Below are positions 23,849 to 30,172 of a DNA stretch of 30,210 bases, one piece after another; the first letter of the stretch is position 1, and every line of letters starts with the position of its first letter. The DNA is from a virus. The notes below the pieces were generated by a model, which did no database searches, was not told where the DNA came from, and saw only the letters and a program-made list of their open reading frames with translations. Location of the stretch: IMG/VR virus record IMGVR_UViG_3300049914_000189, positions 1 to 30,210 of that record; one strand, 5' to 3'. Made by a program: the position numbers and the translations under genes.

Positions 23849-24559
23849 TCAATGCAGCTCCGGGTGAGCCGCCCAAAGTTTCGCCAACTGATCGTGCTCG
23901 TTCGGAGTTAAATCGGGCGTAGATGTTTCCGGCGCCGGCGTCGAAAGATTTACATAGTTTTCCCCGGACATCTTCATGCATACCCACGACGCCCCGGCGT
24001 CCAGGAGTTGTCCCCAATCGCCCTGGAAGGCGATAAAGTCCAGGTTTGCCCCCGCCGGGAGATAACGCCTTACCTCGCCGAGCAAGTTCGGTTCTTTCCT
24101 CACCCGCAAGCCATTCACCAGGCATACTCCACTGGCGATCACCAGGCCGCTGTTGGTCAGATACGGCATGGGATCAATCGCGGTCTGACCGTTGAGCATC
24201 GAGGTGCGCAGCTCGAAGTGCAGGTGCGGGCCGGTCGACCGGCCCGTATTATCACTCTCTCCAAGCAGATCGCCGGCTTTCACCGGCCTTCCCTGCCCGA
24301 CCGCAAAAGACTGCATATGGCCATACAGGGTGCCCCAGCCCTCGGCGTGCAAGATTCTCACATGGTTTCCATACCCCGTCTGGTCCAGGTCGGCACGGAT
24401 GATCGAGCCGTCATGCGCCGCGTAAATTGGCGTCCCGTTGGGGATGGCGAAATCAATTCCATTGTGCCCTTTGGTCAATGGATACAGGTCAGGGTTTTCC
24501 CCGAACATCTGGGAGACCGGAGCTGTTTTGAAAATTGGATAAAGAATTCGTATGGTCAT
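23849..24559 (-). CDS. M23 metallopeptidase-SH3 endolysin
   Basis: Cuts peptidoglycan cross-bridges for lysis. The 236-residue protein has a complete M23 (LytM/lysostaphin) zinc site: His32 and Asp36 in GHNGIDFA, His81 in LYGHM, and His112/His114 in GPHLHFEL. Residues about 140-200 form a bacterial SH3-like domain (LVNGLRVRKEPNLLGEV) that likely binds the wall. No signal peptide is present, so it needs the holins encoded just upstream. The start follows GGTGAT, and 13 bases separate it from the terminase gene. A second, broken copy lies at 1267-1689. A virion-associated lysin is an alternative, but the holin neighbours favour endolysin. Confidence 0.9.
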   Translation of the reverse strand: MTIRILYPIFKTAPVSQMFGENPDLYPLTKGHNGIDFAIPNGTPIYAAHDGSIIRADLDQTGYGNHVRILHAEGWGTLYGHMQSFAVGQGRPVKAGDLLGESDNTGRSTGPHLHFELRTSMLNGQTAIDPMPYLTNSGLVIASGVCLVNGLRVRKEPNLLGEVRRYLPAGANLDFIAFQGDWGQLLDAGASWVCMKMSGENYVNLSTPAPETSTPDLTPNEHDQLAKLWAAHPELH

Positions 24560-24565
24560 ATCACC

Positions 24566-24652
24566 TCACTTGAAAAAGATTTCCGCCTGGCCGGTGATCA
24601 GCGCCCAGATCATGGCGATGATCGAGCCTCCAATAAGAGTTTCCTCATGCAC
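24566..24652 (-). CDS. Possible 28-residue membrane peptide
   Basis: A GTG at 24652 opens 28 codons (VHEETLIGGSIIAMIWALIT, then GQAEIFFK) ending at 24566. The start overlaps the stop of the upstream membrane protein, and the end leaves 6 bases before the endolysin ATG, so it fills the gap. The peptide would have one hydrophobic segment. No ribosome binding site is evident, but overlap coupling is the rule here. It could be a small lysis accessory peptide or a chance ORF. Confidence 0.3.
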   Translation of the reverse strand: MHEETLIGGSIIAMIWALITGQAEIFFK

Positions 24653-24983
24653 CCCGCGCTTTGGTACTCTTCCGAACCGGAATAGTCTGCTTCATATCCT
24701 GAAGCGCGATGGTCATAGCGGAATGGTGCAGGTTGTCATAATCCTGCATAGATCGAATATTCTCTGCAAGGTTCTTAATTTCGCCAATTACCTGGTCGTT
24801 GCGAGCCGAGAAAGCTTGCTCCCGCGATATCTGTACCAACCGATCATCTGCTCGTAATTCTTTCAGGTAAACTCGCCAGTTTTCGTCGGCTTTCGTAAGA
24901 AACCTGAGAAAGATGATCACAACGCCAATTACCGCCCCGGCAGAGCCCATGTTTACAAGTGCGGCAAGTGTATCGGAGCTCAC
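24645..24983 (-). CDS. One-helix membrane protein of lysis module (second holin or accessory)
   Basis: A 112-residue protein with one hydrophobic helix near the N-terminus (GSAGAVIGVVIIFLRFLT, about 13-30). A charged helical tail follows (WRVYLKELRADDRL, IGEIKNLAENIRSMQDYDNL), ending in a basic RKSTKARGA. The start is GTG at 24983, overlapping the previous stop as GTGA. Position between an LLH-type holin and the endolysin points to a role in lysis timing, such as second holin or antiholin. The family is not recognised; topology and context are the evidence. Confidence 0.6.
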   Translation of the reverse strand: MSSDTLAALVNMGSAGAVIGVVIIFLRFLTKADENWRVYLKELRADDRLVQISREQAFSARNDQVIGEIKNLAENIRSMQDYDNLHHSAMTIALQDMKQTIPVRKSTKARGA

Positions 24984-25390
24984 TGCGACTTACCGTCGTC
25001 GATGGGAGGAGTGGCTGGCGCTGGCAGCGATAATGTGATCGGTTCTTTGGCGCCCTTCAAAATATTTGCCTCAACCATATCCTCCAGCAGACCCACGTCG
25101 ATGTTTATATTGCGCTTGGTCAGCTCAGCCTGGACGCGATCGACCACCCAGGATTTTTTCTCCTCGCCGGTTTGTGCGATGATCCCGGATAAGTTGTATT
25201 GCTGGGCGGCGGAAACGAAACGCCCGACGAGCATGTCAGCAAACTGCAACTGCTCGCTGGACATCTTCATCTTGATGCGTTGAATGAGCAGGTTGCCTGC
25301 CGCAATGACCATCGCGGTAACCACCGGCACCGCTACGGCGATGATGACCTGCAGGATGGTTTGTACAAGTTGCGAATCTGTTGGGTTCAT
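24980..25390 (-). CDS. Holin, LLH (phage LL-H) type
   Basis: Forms the membrane lesion that releases the endolysin. The 136-residue protein has an N-terminal membrane helix (TILQVIIAVAVPVVTAMVIA, about 11-30), then an amphipathic region with FVSAAQQYNLSG and EEKKSWVVDRVQAELTKRNI, and an acidic Pro-rich end. This layout, especially helix, AAxQ and EKKxxVV, is that of the LLH holin family. AAAGGAG precedes ATG 25390 with ideal spacing. It is the first gene after the predicted late promoter and leader hairpin, so it heads the whole late operon. Confidence 0.8.
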   Translation of the reverse strand: MNPTDSQLVQTILQVIIAVAVPVVTAMVIAAGNLLIQRIKMKMSSEQLQFADMLVGRFVSAAQQYNLSGIIAQTGEEKKSWVVDRVQAELTKRNINIDVGLLEDMVEANILKGAKEPITLSLPAPATPPIDDGKSQ

Positions 25391-25414
25391 GGAAAGCTCC
25401 TTTTCGATGTGATT

Positions 25415-25430
25415 CCCTCATCGCTGAGGG
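25415..25430 (-). other. Short leader hairpin before the holin gene
   Basis: CCCTCA (25415-25420) pairs with TGAGGG (25425-25430) around a 4-base loop. It lies 25 bases before the holin start, close to its ribosome binding site, and could tune translation of the first late gene. Confidence 0.4.
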
Positions 25431-25441
25431 TTAAACGGAAA

Positions 25442-25467
25442 GCGCCGAAGTCTAAGGACTTCGGCGC
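25442..25467 (-). terminator. Strong leader hairpin, possible terminator or attenuator
   Basis: GCGCCGAAGTC (25442-25452) and GACTTCGGCGC (25457-25467) form a perfect 11-pair stem with a 4-base loop. On the minus strand the stem is followed by TTTCCGTTT, only a weak T tract. It lies between the early operon and the holin gene and downstream of the candidate late promoter. It could end early transcripts, or act as a leader attenuator that must be read through for late expression. Confidence 0.6.
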
Positions 25468-25511
25468 CAATTCCGTCTGGTGGTCGGATCATTTACCCGA
25501 CCGGCAATATA

Positions 25512-25540
25512 TTAATAGCATAGTTCTCATAAATATGCAA
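25512..25540 (-). promoter_or_regulatory. Candidate late-operon promoter
   Basis: On the minus strand TTGCAT (25540-25535) and TATTAA (25517-25512) are separated by 17 bases, close to sigma-70 consensus elements, in an AT-rich gap. The predicted transcript would start near 25505 and carry a leader of about 115 bases with two hairpins before the holin gene. No other sizeable gap occurs before 1.7 kb, so this may drive the whole head, tail and lysis operon. Confidence 0.5.
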
Positions 25541-25570
25541 TAGGCAGTTCAATAGGCTTCAAGTAATAGG

Positions 25571-25855
25571 TTATTTTTGCTCGATCGCCAGATGCATCTT
25601 TTTCGCCTGGCTCAATAAGTGCTTCATGCTTTCCTTTCCAGGGATCCACGTGCGCACGCTGTCGCACACCGAACAGCGGATTTCAGCCACGTAGCCCTCG
25701 ATCAAGGCGATCACATCGACCATCGGCGGCATCGCGGCCTTTTCATCCATTGCTTCTCGGTACAAAATGAGCTTGCGGATCCCGCGCCCATTACGTACGA
25801 CCTGGCCCATGATATGGCCATGGCTACAACACCAGGATTTCATTTCAGTTGTCAT
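25571..25855 (-). CDS. Small putative zinc-binding protein
   Basis: A 94-residue protein with two Cys/His clusters: WCCSHGH near the N-terminus and RCSVCDSVRTW near residue 60. Together these could hold one zinc ion as a split ribbon. Between them a basic stretch (RNGRGIRKLILY) may contact nucleic acid. The start has GGAGG seven bases upstream, and the gene overlaps the previous one by 11 bases. It is the last gene of the early operon. I do not recognise a family; a small regulatory or nucleic-acid-binding role is only an inference. Confidence 0.55.
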   Translation of the reverse strand: MTTEMKSWCCSHGHIMGQVVRNGRGIRKLILYREAMDEKAAMPPMVDVIALIEGYVAEIRCSVCDSVRTWIPGKESMKHLLSQAKKMHLAIEQK

Positions 25856-26336
25856 TGGTTTCCTCCATTACAAGAAATTGTTTTGGCAACCATTCGGTAT
25901 CGACCAGGCGGGCGATGATGTGTTCAGATGCCGTCTGGAAAATGTCGATCGTTTCCGTGGCCCCAGCCGGGAGCCTGGCAAACCGCACCAGGTTGGGCCA
26001 AAGGTTGAAATACGAAAGGTACGCCACCCCTGCATAAATGGCAGCCTCCCGCAGAGACTGGCCTTTATCCAGGCTCCAGAGTAGAACAGTCTTTCCATCC
26101 TCACCTCCCGGCACGTTAATCAGTTTTACCGGTTCGCGTGCTGGCCACCACAAACGCAGGTGGTGCAGGTCCAGCCCGGGCTCATATTGGCGCTGCACCT
26201 GCACCAACTCCCGGCTGTAATACGGCACCCGGGCCAGCCACATCTCCTGATCGACCGGCTCGCCCATGCGGATGACGTGCACCCAGCGCATGCCCTGGGC
26301 CGAAATGGTGTTCTCGATTACTTCGCTGTCGTTCAT
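25845..26336 (-). CDS. Hypothetical protein, Trp-rich
   Basis: A 163-residue protein starting MNDSEVIENTISAQGMRWVH. It is rich in Trp and charged residues (WLARVPYYSRELVQVQRQYE, LRLWWPAREPVKL) with a later helix YAGVAYLSYFNLWPNL. ATG 26336 overlaps the stop of the small membrane protein gene as ATGA, which decides the start; a longer frame up to 26621 only reads through other genes. No motif, signal peptide or membrane helix is convincing. Function unknown; expressed with the early operon. Confidence 0.6.
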   Translation of the reverse strand: MNDSEVIENTISAQGMRWVHVIRMGEPVDQEMWLARVPYYSRELVQVQRQYEPGLDLHHLRLWWPAREPVKLINVPGGEDGKTVLLWSLDKGQSLREAAIYAGVAYLSYFNLWPNLVRFARLPAGATETIDIFQTASEHIIARLVDTEWLPKQFLVMEETNDN

Positions 26337-26497
26337 GGCCGGTTCATCCTGCTCCCGACATTGCACAACGCCAGAGCCAGGAATGCCATAAGAAAGGCAG
26401 CAAGGCCGATCCCAACCGCCCAGGCTAAAGACCCACTCAATAACCAGGTGATGAAAAGCCAAAATAAAGCTATAGCCAAACAAATTAGAAAGATCAT
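26333..26497 (-). CDS. Small two-helix membrane protein
   Basis: A 54-residue protein that is almost entirely hydrophobic: MIFLICLAIALFWLFITWLL and WAVGIGLAAFLMAFLALALC form two membrane helices, followed by a short polar end (NVGSRMNRP). GGAGG with six-base spacing precedes ATG 26497, and that ATG overlaps the stop of the DUF5131 remnant as ATGA. It could be a small inner-membrane protein for superinfection exclusion or an extra holin-like factor. No family is recognised. Confidence 0.6.
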   Translation of the reverse strand: MIFLICLAIALFWLFITWLLSGSLAWAVGIGLAAFLMAFLALALCNVGSRMNRP

Positions 26498-26643
26498 TTT
26501 GCCTCCGGCATCTGATCCCACACCTTGCCATCCAGTTCGGGCATTTTAAACAGTTTCCCTGCCTCATAATGTTGTTTATAAAAATAGGGAATGCCAGCCG
26601 CGACGCATTGGTCCCGAACACTGCGCGCCCATTCGATGTCCAT
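26494..26643 (-). pseudogene. C-terminal remnant of a DUF5131 (phage Gp37/Gp68) gene
   Basis: The frame from ATG 26643 reads 49 residues beginning MDIEWARSVRDQCVAAGIPY and containing FYKQ and ELDGKVWDQMP. This is the recognisable C-terminal signature of DUF5131 proteins (in which PMxxEWARxxRDQC is followed by FFKQWG and LDGRxWDExP). The family is normally 200 residues or more, so over three quarters is missing. A TGA stands immediately upstream and no ribosome binding site is seen. The preceding gene runs into it out of frame, so a deletion probably fused the two. Confidence 0.65.
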
Positions 26644-27952
26644 TCAAAATTCTGGCGAAGGTTTTGGCCTTATTGCGGCGGTAAGCCGCCCGCCCATAGC
26701 GCCGGATCACTTCCGCATGGCATTCTGGCGAACTGCAGAACTTGCCTTTCGGCTTCACCGGCCGGACCTGGCAGAGCTCGCACAGCCGTACCGGCTTGGG
26801 CGGCTTCGGTGGTTTCACCGGCTTGGGCGGCTTCGGCGGTTTCACCTTCTTTGCCCTGGTAGCATATTTCCCGGATTTATAGTTGGGATGGGTTTTCTGA
26901 TATAGAAGTTTTGCCTGGCGCCGACGCAGCTCAGGCAGGCATTCATCCGAACCGCAGGTCTGCCCACGCAAGGTTGTCCGCCTGACGCCGCAGATCGAGC
27001 ACATCCGGTCGGATAGGCGCCCGCTTACCTTTCCCCTCGCCTTGAACGGTTCGACCAGTCCCTGCCGGCGTAGTAGCAAGACCCGGTACTGGATGCGTTT
27101 GATCGGCCAATGCATCATCCTGGACATGTCCTCATAAGCTATCTTTTCGCGGCAGGACCGGATGATGAATGCGTCAGCCCTTGGGCTCCACAGGATGTTG
27201 TGGCTCTTATTGCAGCCCCACGGCAGCGTTAGCCGCTCCACCTCCGAGCGCAGCACAAACCAATGCGCCCAGGCCCACACCCGCAGACGGTCTATACTGC
27301 CGGCGTGATAGCCATGCAGGCGCCCGTGCAGGATGGCGTTTTGGATAGCTTCCAGCTTGCAGCCGCGCAGGTCCGCAGCCTGGCGGGTGGTCAGCCAATG
27401 ATCGCCCCATCGCTCCTGGGCCAGCTCGACCAGGCGGCGCAACCGGGGATTCTTGATCTGATCCACTTTAAAGTAAACCCACGAGCTGGGCCGGACCATG
27501 AAACGCAGGAAGGCCGGCCAGGTCGTCCGACGCCAGACCCGTCTTTGGTTGTACGGGATCACCTCTCCTTCCAGGATGCCCCGCTCGAACCAGGCTGGCG
27601 GCTTGTGCGAATCAACGCCGAGGATTTGGGCGATCTGATTGCCTGAGACATAACCTGGCGTGCGGCGCGGGGTGGCAGCCTGGATACGGTAGCCGCGGAC
27701 TTTGATGGCATTGGAAGAACGTCCCAGCCGTGCGCCGATATCTTCGAGGGACATGGTGCTCCGGTTTTGCAAAACAAATGCATCTTCTTCCGGGGTCCAG
27801 CGCGGCATGCGTTTGTTCTCCCGCACCGGACGGCCGGCCACGCCGCGGGCGCGCCGTCCCTGCTTTTCAAGCCAGGCAGCCGGTATGCCGTTGGCGATCT
27901 GCACCTCGGTTATAAATACGTCGATGAGCTGGCTGGTGTTAATGTCCGCCAT
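26576..27952 (-). CDS. Myb/SANT-like DNA-binding protein with two zinc knuckles
   Basis: A 458-residue protein. About 50-90 is a Myb/SANT-like helix-turn-helix (PRWTPEEDAFVLQNRSTMSL, then ARLGRSSNAIKVRGYRI), and a second diverged repeat starts near 275 (WSPRADAFIIRSCREKIAYE). Between them, TTRQAADLRGCKLEAIQNAI resembles another small DNA-binding fold. The C-terminal third has two Cys4 knuckles (MCSICGVRRTTLRGQTCGSD and LCELCQVRPVKPKGKFCSSP) flanking a KPPKPPKP linker. GAAGG precedes the ATG, and the gene overlaps parB by 14 bases. The last 22 residues are read out of frame through the DUF5131 remnant, so the natural C-terminus may have been lost. Likely a phage transcription regulator or DNA-organising protein; its targets are unknown. 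Confidence 0.7.
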   Translation of the reverse strand: MADINTSQLIDVFITEVQIANGIPAAWLEKQGRRARGVAGRPVRENKRMPRWTPEEDAFVLQNRSTMSLEDIGARLGRSSNAIKVRGYRIQAATPRRTPGYVSGNQIAQILGVDSHKPPAWFERGILEGEVIPYNQRRVWRRTTWPAFLRFMVRPSSWVYFKVDQIKNPRLRRLVELAQERWGDHWLTTRQAADLRGCKLEAIQNAILHGRLHGYHAGSIDRLRVWAWAHWFVLRSEVERLTLPWGCNKSHNILWSPRADAFIIRSCREKIAYEDMSRMMHWPIKRIQYRVLLLRRQGLVEPFKARGKVSGRLSDRMCSICGVRRTTLRGQTCGSDECLPELRRRQAKLLYQKTHPNYKSGKYATRAKKVKPPKPPKPVKPPKPPKPVRLCELCQVRPVKPKGKFCSSPECHAEVIRRYGRAAYRRNKAKTFARILNGHRMGAQCSGPMRRGWHSLFL

Positions 27953-28838
27953 TGTTGGCCTTCCCGATCATTCTTACCAACACCTCAACCAGGGCGCATT
28001 CGTTACAGGTGGTCTTGCTGGCCTGGCCGCGCAGGCTGCATACTTCGCACACATCCCGGGCGGAGATCTCCACCAGCAGCCACGGCGGGACGCGGCCCAC
28101 CTGCTGCAGGGCGTCCCACTGGGTTTTGTTGGGCTGGCCCGCCTTCGAAAATGCTATCCTTTGCGCCGGGATCACCTCTGACCCAAACTTTTTGCTGCGC
28201 AGGTGCTCCTGGTAGCGTGCGATGGCCTCCAATGCCGCCTTGGGCCCGGCCCGCCTGGCTGCCAGAGCCGAGGCTACCTTCACCTGGTCGCTCTTCTCCA
28301 GATCCAGCAGGCTGTCCACCACCCGCGGATCATTGCTCAGCGTTCCTTCCTGGATGAGTTTCTGTGTTTGCTTCTCCAGCTTGAGCAGGTTCATCATCCG
28401 CGACACGCGTGACATTGGCACGCCGACCTGATGGGCGATCTCCACCTGGCTGAGGCCATGCTCGTTTTTGAGGACCGCATAACCGTTGGCTTCGTCGATC
28501 GGGTTCATGTCCGCCCGCTGGATATTTTCCACCATTGCCAGCACCAGGCGCTCGCGCGGCCCGCTGCCATTCAGGGAAGGCCGGATAATGCCGGGGATCT
28601 CCTTCAGGCCGACCATGCGCGCCGCCCGCAGCCGGCGTTCACCCGCCTGCAGGAGATAGGATCCGTTGGGGCCTTCCTCGACCAGTACCGGCTGCAGGAC
28701 GCCGTGCTGTCTGATCGATGCCGCCAGCTCTTGCATTTTCAAACTGTCGAAATCTCTGCGCGGCTGCTGCGGATTGGCCTTGATCTTGTTAATCGGGATC
28801 ATGGTTGCATTGATTGTTTCCATTTTTTTACCGGTCAT
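27939..28838 (-). CDS. parB: ParB/Spo0J/Noc-like protein with C-terminal zinc knuckle
   Basis: A 299-residue ParB-family DNA-binding protein. The N-terminal ParB domain has PINKIKANPQQPRRDFD, then IRQHGVLQPVLVEE, the CTP-binding GERRLRAARMVGL and LVLAMVENIQRADMNPIDEA. The helix-turn-helix is LSQVEIAHQVGVPMSRVSRM. The C-terminus carries CEVCSLRGQASKTTCNEC, a possible zinc knuckle not typical of ParB. ATG 28838 is chosen because AAGGAGG lies seven bases upstream; the ATG at 28877 overlaps the previous gene. No ParA is in the window. It may be a partition protein of a plasmid-like prophage, a nuclease-like ParB, or a gene regulator. The family is firm; the role is open. Confidence 0.85.
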   Translation of the reverse strand: MTGKKMETINATMIPINKIKANPQQPRRDFDSLKMQELAASIRQHGVLQPVLVEEGPNGSYLLQAGERRLRAARMVGLKEIPGIIRPSLNGSGPRERLVLAMVENIQRADMNPIDEANGYAVLKNEHGLSQVEIAHQVGVPMSRVSRMMNLLKLEKQTQKLIQEGTLSNDPRVVDSLLDLEKSDQVKVASALAARRAGPKAALEAIARYQEHLRSKKFGSEVIPAQRIAFSKAGQPNKTQWDALQQVGRVPPWLLVEISARDVCEVCSLRGQASKTTCNECALVEVLVRMIGKANNGGH

Positions 28839-28840
28839 TT

Positions 28841-29065
28841 TCAAACCTCCTTTTCCTCGAACCTGCATTGGCGGCATCCCAAAATCTTTACCTCTCCCAT
28901 ATAATTCCGGACGCCATTCTTATGGGTAAAGTAATCCTTCATCTTCTTATAGATCAGACTCGGCTCATGCAATTCCATGGCATATAACCATGCCTTGTAT
29001 AGTCGCTCTCCTTCCGGGCAGTGTACCATCTGGATCTTGCTTTCGATTGCGATCATTTGTTCCAT
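28841..29065 (-). CDS. Hypothetical protein with CxxC
   Basis: A 74-residue protein starting MEQMIAIESKIQMVHC. It has a Tyr/Lys-rich middle (KAWLYAMELHEPSLIYKKMK) and a C-terminal GCRQC pair; with the earlier Cys this could form a small metal site. Start 29065 has AGAGG six bases upstream and is preferred to the ATG at 29095. The end carries the strong ribosome binding site of the ParB gene. No family recognised. Confidence 0.5.
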   Translation of the reverse strand: MEQMIAIESKIQMVHCPEGERLYKAWLYAMELHEPSLIYKKMKDYFTHKNGVRNYMGEVKILGCRQCRFEEKEV

Positions 29066-29099
29066 GTTTTGCCTCTCTTCCGCATTTTCTAACATGCCT

Positions 29100-29588
29100 T
29101 CAACTTCGCTTCCCGCGGGCCGCCTGCTGGCGTTTCAACCGGCGATAGATGCGGGCGCACTCCACCGAATGGCACACCTGGTTGGGCGTGCGCGGGATAA
29201 ACTCGATCCGGCAGCCCAGGTTGGCGCAGGATTTGGAATCGGCCAGCACTAGCGCCCCCTCGCGTACCCTTCCGATAGCCTGGACCGTTACACGCTCTGA
29301 TCTTGCCAGGTCTTCCGGGGTGCTGTCGATCACCGCTCCCAGGCGCAGCATGGCATCTACCAGCTTCCTGGATGGCTCGATTTTTTTATTGAGCACGTTG
29401 TGCAGGTAGCGCCAGCCCCAGGCCGGTTCGTGATTGGCGAGCTGCGACAGCCGGTTGGCCAGGCCCTGCAGATCTTCCGTGCTGATGGCCAGCGGGTTTT
29501 GCCCCAGCGCCAAAATCAGGTCAATAAGCATATCTATTGGATCATAGGTGTAATTCATCACGTTTTTTATTTCCATCGTTCCTAACAT
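29100..29588 (-). CDS. Hypothetical protein with C-terminal zinc knuckle
   Basis: A 162-residue protein. The middle (LANHEPAWGWRYLHNVLNKK, VDAMLRLGAVIDST) is helical and could be a small DNA-binding fold. The C-terminus has C-x4-C, then C-x4-C within SCANLGCRIEF and VCHSVECARIYRRLKRQQ, close in pattern to the knuckles of the Myb-like protein. The start may be ATG 29588, which overlaps the upstream stop, or ATG 29576. Probably a nucleic-acid-binding early protein; function unknown. Confidence 0.6.
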   Translation of the reverse strand: MLGTMEIKNVMNYTYDPIDMLIDLILALGQNPLAISTEDLQGLANRLSQLANHEPAWGWRYLHNVLNKKIEPSRKLVDAMLRLGAVIDSTPEDLARSERVTVQAIGRVREGALVLADSKSCANLGCRIEFIPRTPNQVCHSVECARIYRRLKRQQAARGKRS

Positions 29589-29893
29589 CCTTCTAACCTC
29601 TCAGATGCACATTCTGACTGCACTTCCGGGTCAGGCTGGCTGGCCTGGTTCTTGTAGTAGTAGAAGAGAATCATGTGATGGGGTAAAATGCTCTTGTTGG
29701 GCAGCACCACCAAATGATCGACCATCCTGGCCGCCTGGATATCGCATACTGGCGCCTCGGCCACCATCGCCTCTTTGCCGAATTTCTTGCCATAATAGGC
29801 CGCCGCCCGCCGCACTCTTTCATCCAGCGCATCTTTCGAGTTGTCGAACCACAGCATCCCGACCAGCCCATAATTCACATTTCCAGCTTCCAT
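29582..29893 (-). CDS. Hypothetical protein, first gene of early operon
   Basis: A 103-residue protein starting MEAGNVNYGLVGMLWFDNSK. GGAGG with five-base spacing before ATG 29893 decides the start; the ATG at 29917 has no such site. A helical, positively charged region DERVRRAAAYYGKKFGKEAM is followed by a beta-rich part (MVDHLVVLPNKSILPHHMIL) and a polar tail. It is the first gene after the switch region and so the first made from the early promoter. No family is recognised; a host-takeover or regulatory role would fit its position but is not shown by sequence. Confidence 0.55.
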   Translation of the reverse strand: MEAGNVNYGLVGMLWFDNSKDALDERVRRAAAYYGKKFGKEAMVAEAPVCDIQAARMVDHLVVLPNKSILPHHMILFYYYKNQASQPDPEVQSECASERLEGC

Positions 29894-29917
29894 TTCATCC
29901 TCCAAAATTTTGATCAT

Positions 29918-29943
29918 TCAAGTGTTGTATTCAAGTGTTGTAT
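29918..29943. repeat. Tandem 13-base direct repeat
   Basis: TCAAGTGTTGTAT occurs twice without a gap (29918-29930 and 29931-29943), between the first early gene and the palindrome at 29947. It lies in the presumed leader, where it may bind a regulator. Confidence 0.6.
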
Positions 29944-29946
29944 TAT

Positions 29947-29973
29947 GTGAAGCGTCGCTTCACGGCGCTTCAC
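29947..29973. promoter_or_regulatory. Operator-like palindrome with an extra half site
   Basis: GTGAAGCG-T-CGCTTCAC (29947-29963) is a perfect palindrome with 8-base arms. A third half site CGCTTCAC follows at 29966-29973, exactly 10 bases after the previous one, on the same helix face. On the minus strand a CATAAT (29947-29942) abuts it, so a bound repressor could block transcription. This is the usual look of a phage repressor operator. Confidence 0.55.
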
Positions 29974-30060
29974 ACATCTTAAAACCTGCCTTAAGGCGTA
30001 CAAGGCAAAAATGGGTCTCATGCTCATTAATGTTCACATATATTCACAAAGTACACATAA

Positions 30061-30089
30061 ATAATGATCATTTTCTTTTCTTTTATCAA
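30061..30089 (-). promoter_or_regulatory. Candidate early promoter
   Basis: On the minus strand TTGATA (30089-30084) and CATTAT (30066-30061) are separated by 17 bases, near sigma-70 consensus. The transcript would start near 30054 and read through the palindrome and tandem repeat into the first early gene, a leader of about 160 bases. Palindromic GGTCA/TGACC lies just upstream of the -35 element. Confidence 0.5.
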
Positions 30090-30117
30090 ATTCCGGTCAA
30101 AATGACCCAATTCCGGT
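30089..30117. promoter_or_regulatory. Second operator-like site: paired direct repeats around an inverted repeat
   Basis: AATTCCGGT occurs at 30089-30097 and 30109-30117, 20 bases apart (two helical turns). Between them GGTCA-aaa-TGACC (30095-30107) is a perfect inverted repeat. The cluster touches the -35 element of the candidate early promoter, a typical place for an activator or repressor. Confidence 0.45.
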
Positions 30118-30172
30118 TTTCTATGATGTGTACATTGTGAAGCTGGTGTACTTAGTTTGGGGTGTATACAAT

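Noticed and set aside
22506-23922. Plus-strand open frames of 285-302 codons opposite the terminase genes
   Set aside because: Antisense shadows of the terminase frames with no recognisable protein features.
29919-30026. Small minus-strand ORF through the palindrome (about 35 codons)
   Set aside because: No ribosome binding site, and its content is dictated by the palindrome and tandem repeat; regulatory DNA is the simpler reading.
29910-30140. 76-codon plus-strand ORF across the AT-rich switch region
   Set aside because: Covers promoters and operators, has no ribosome binding site and no protein-like pattern.
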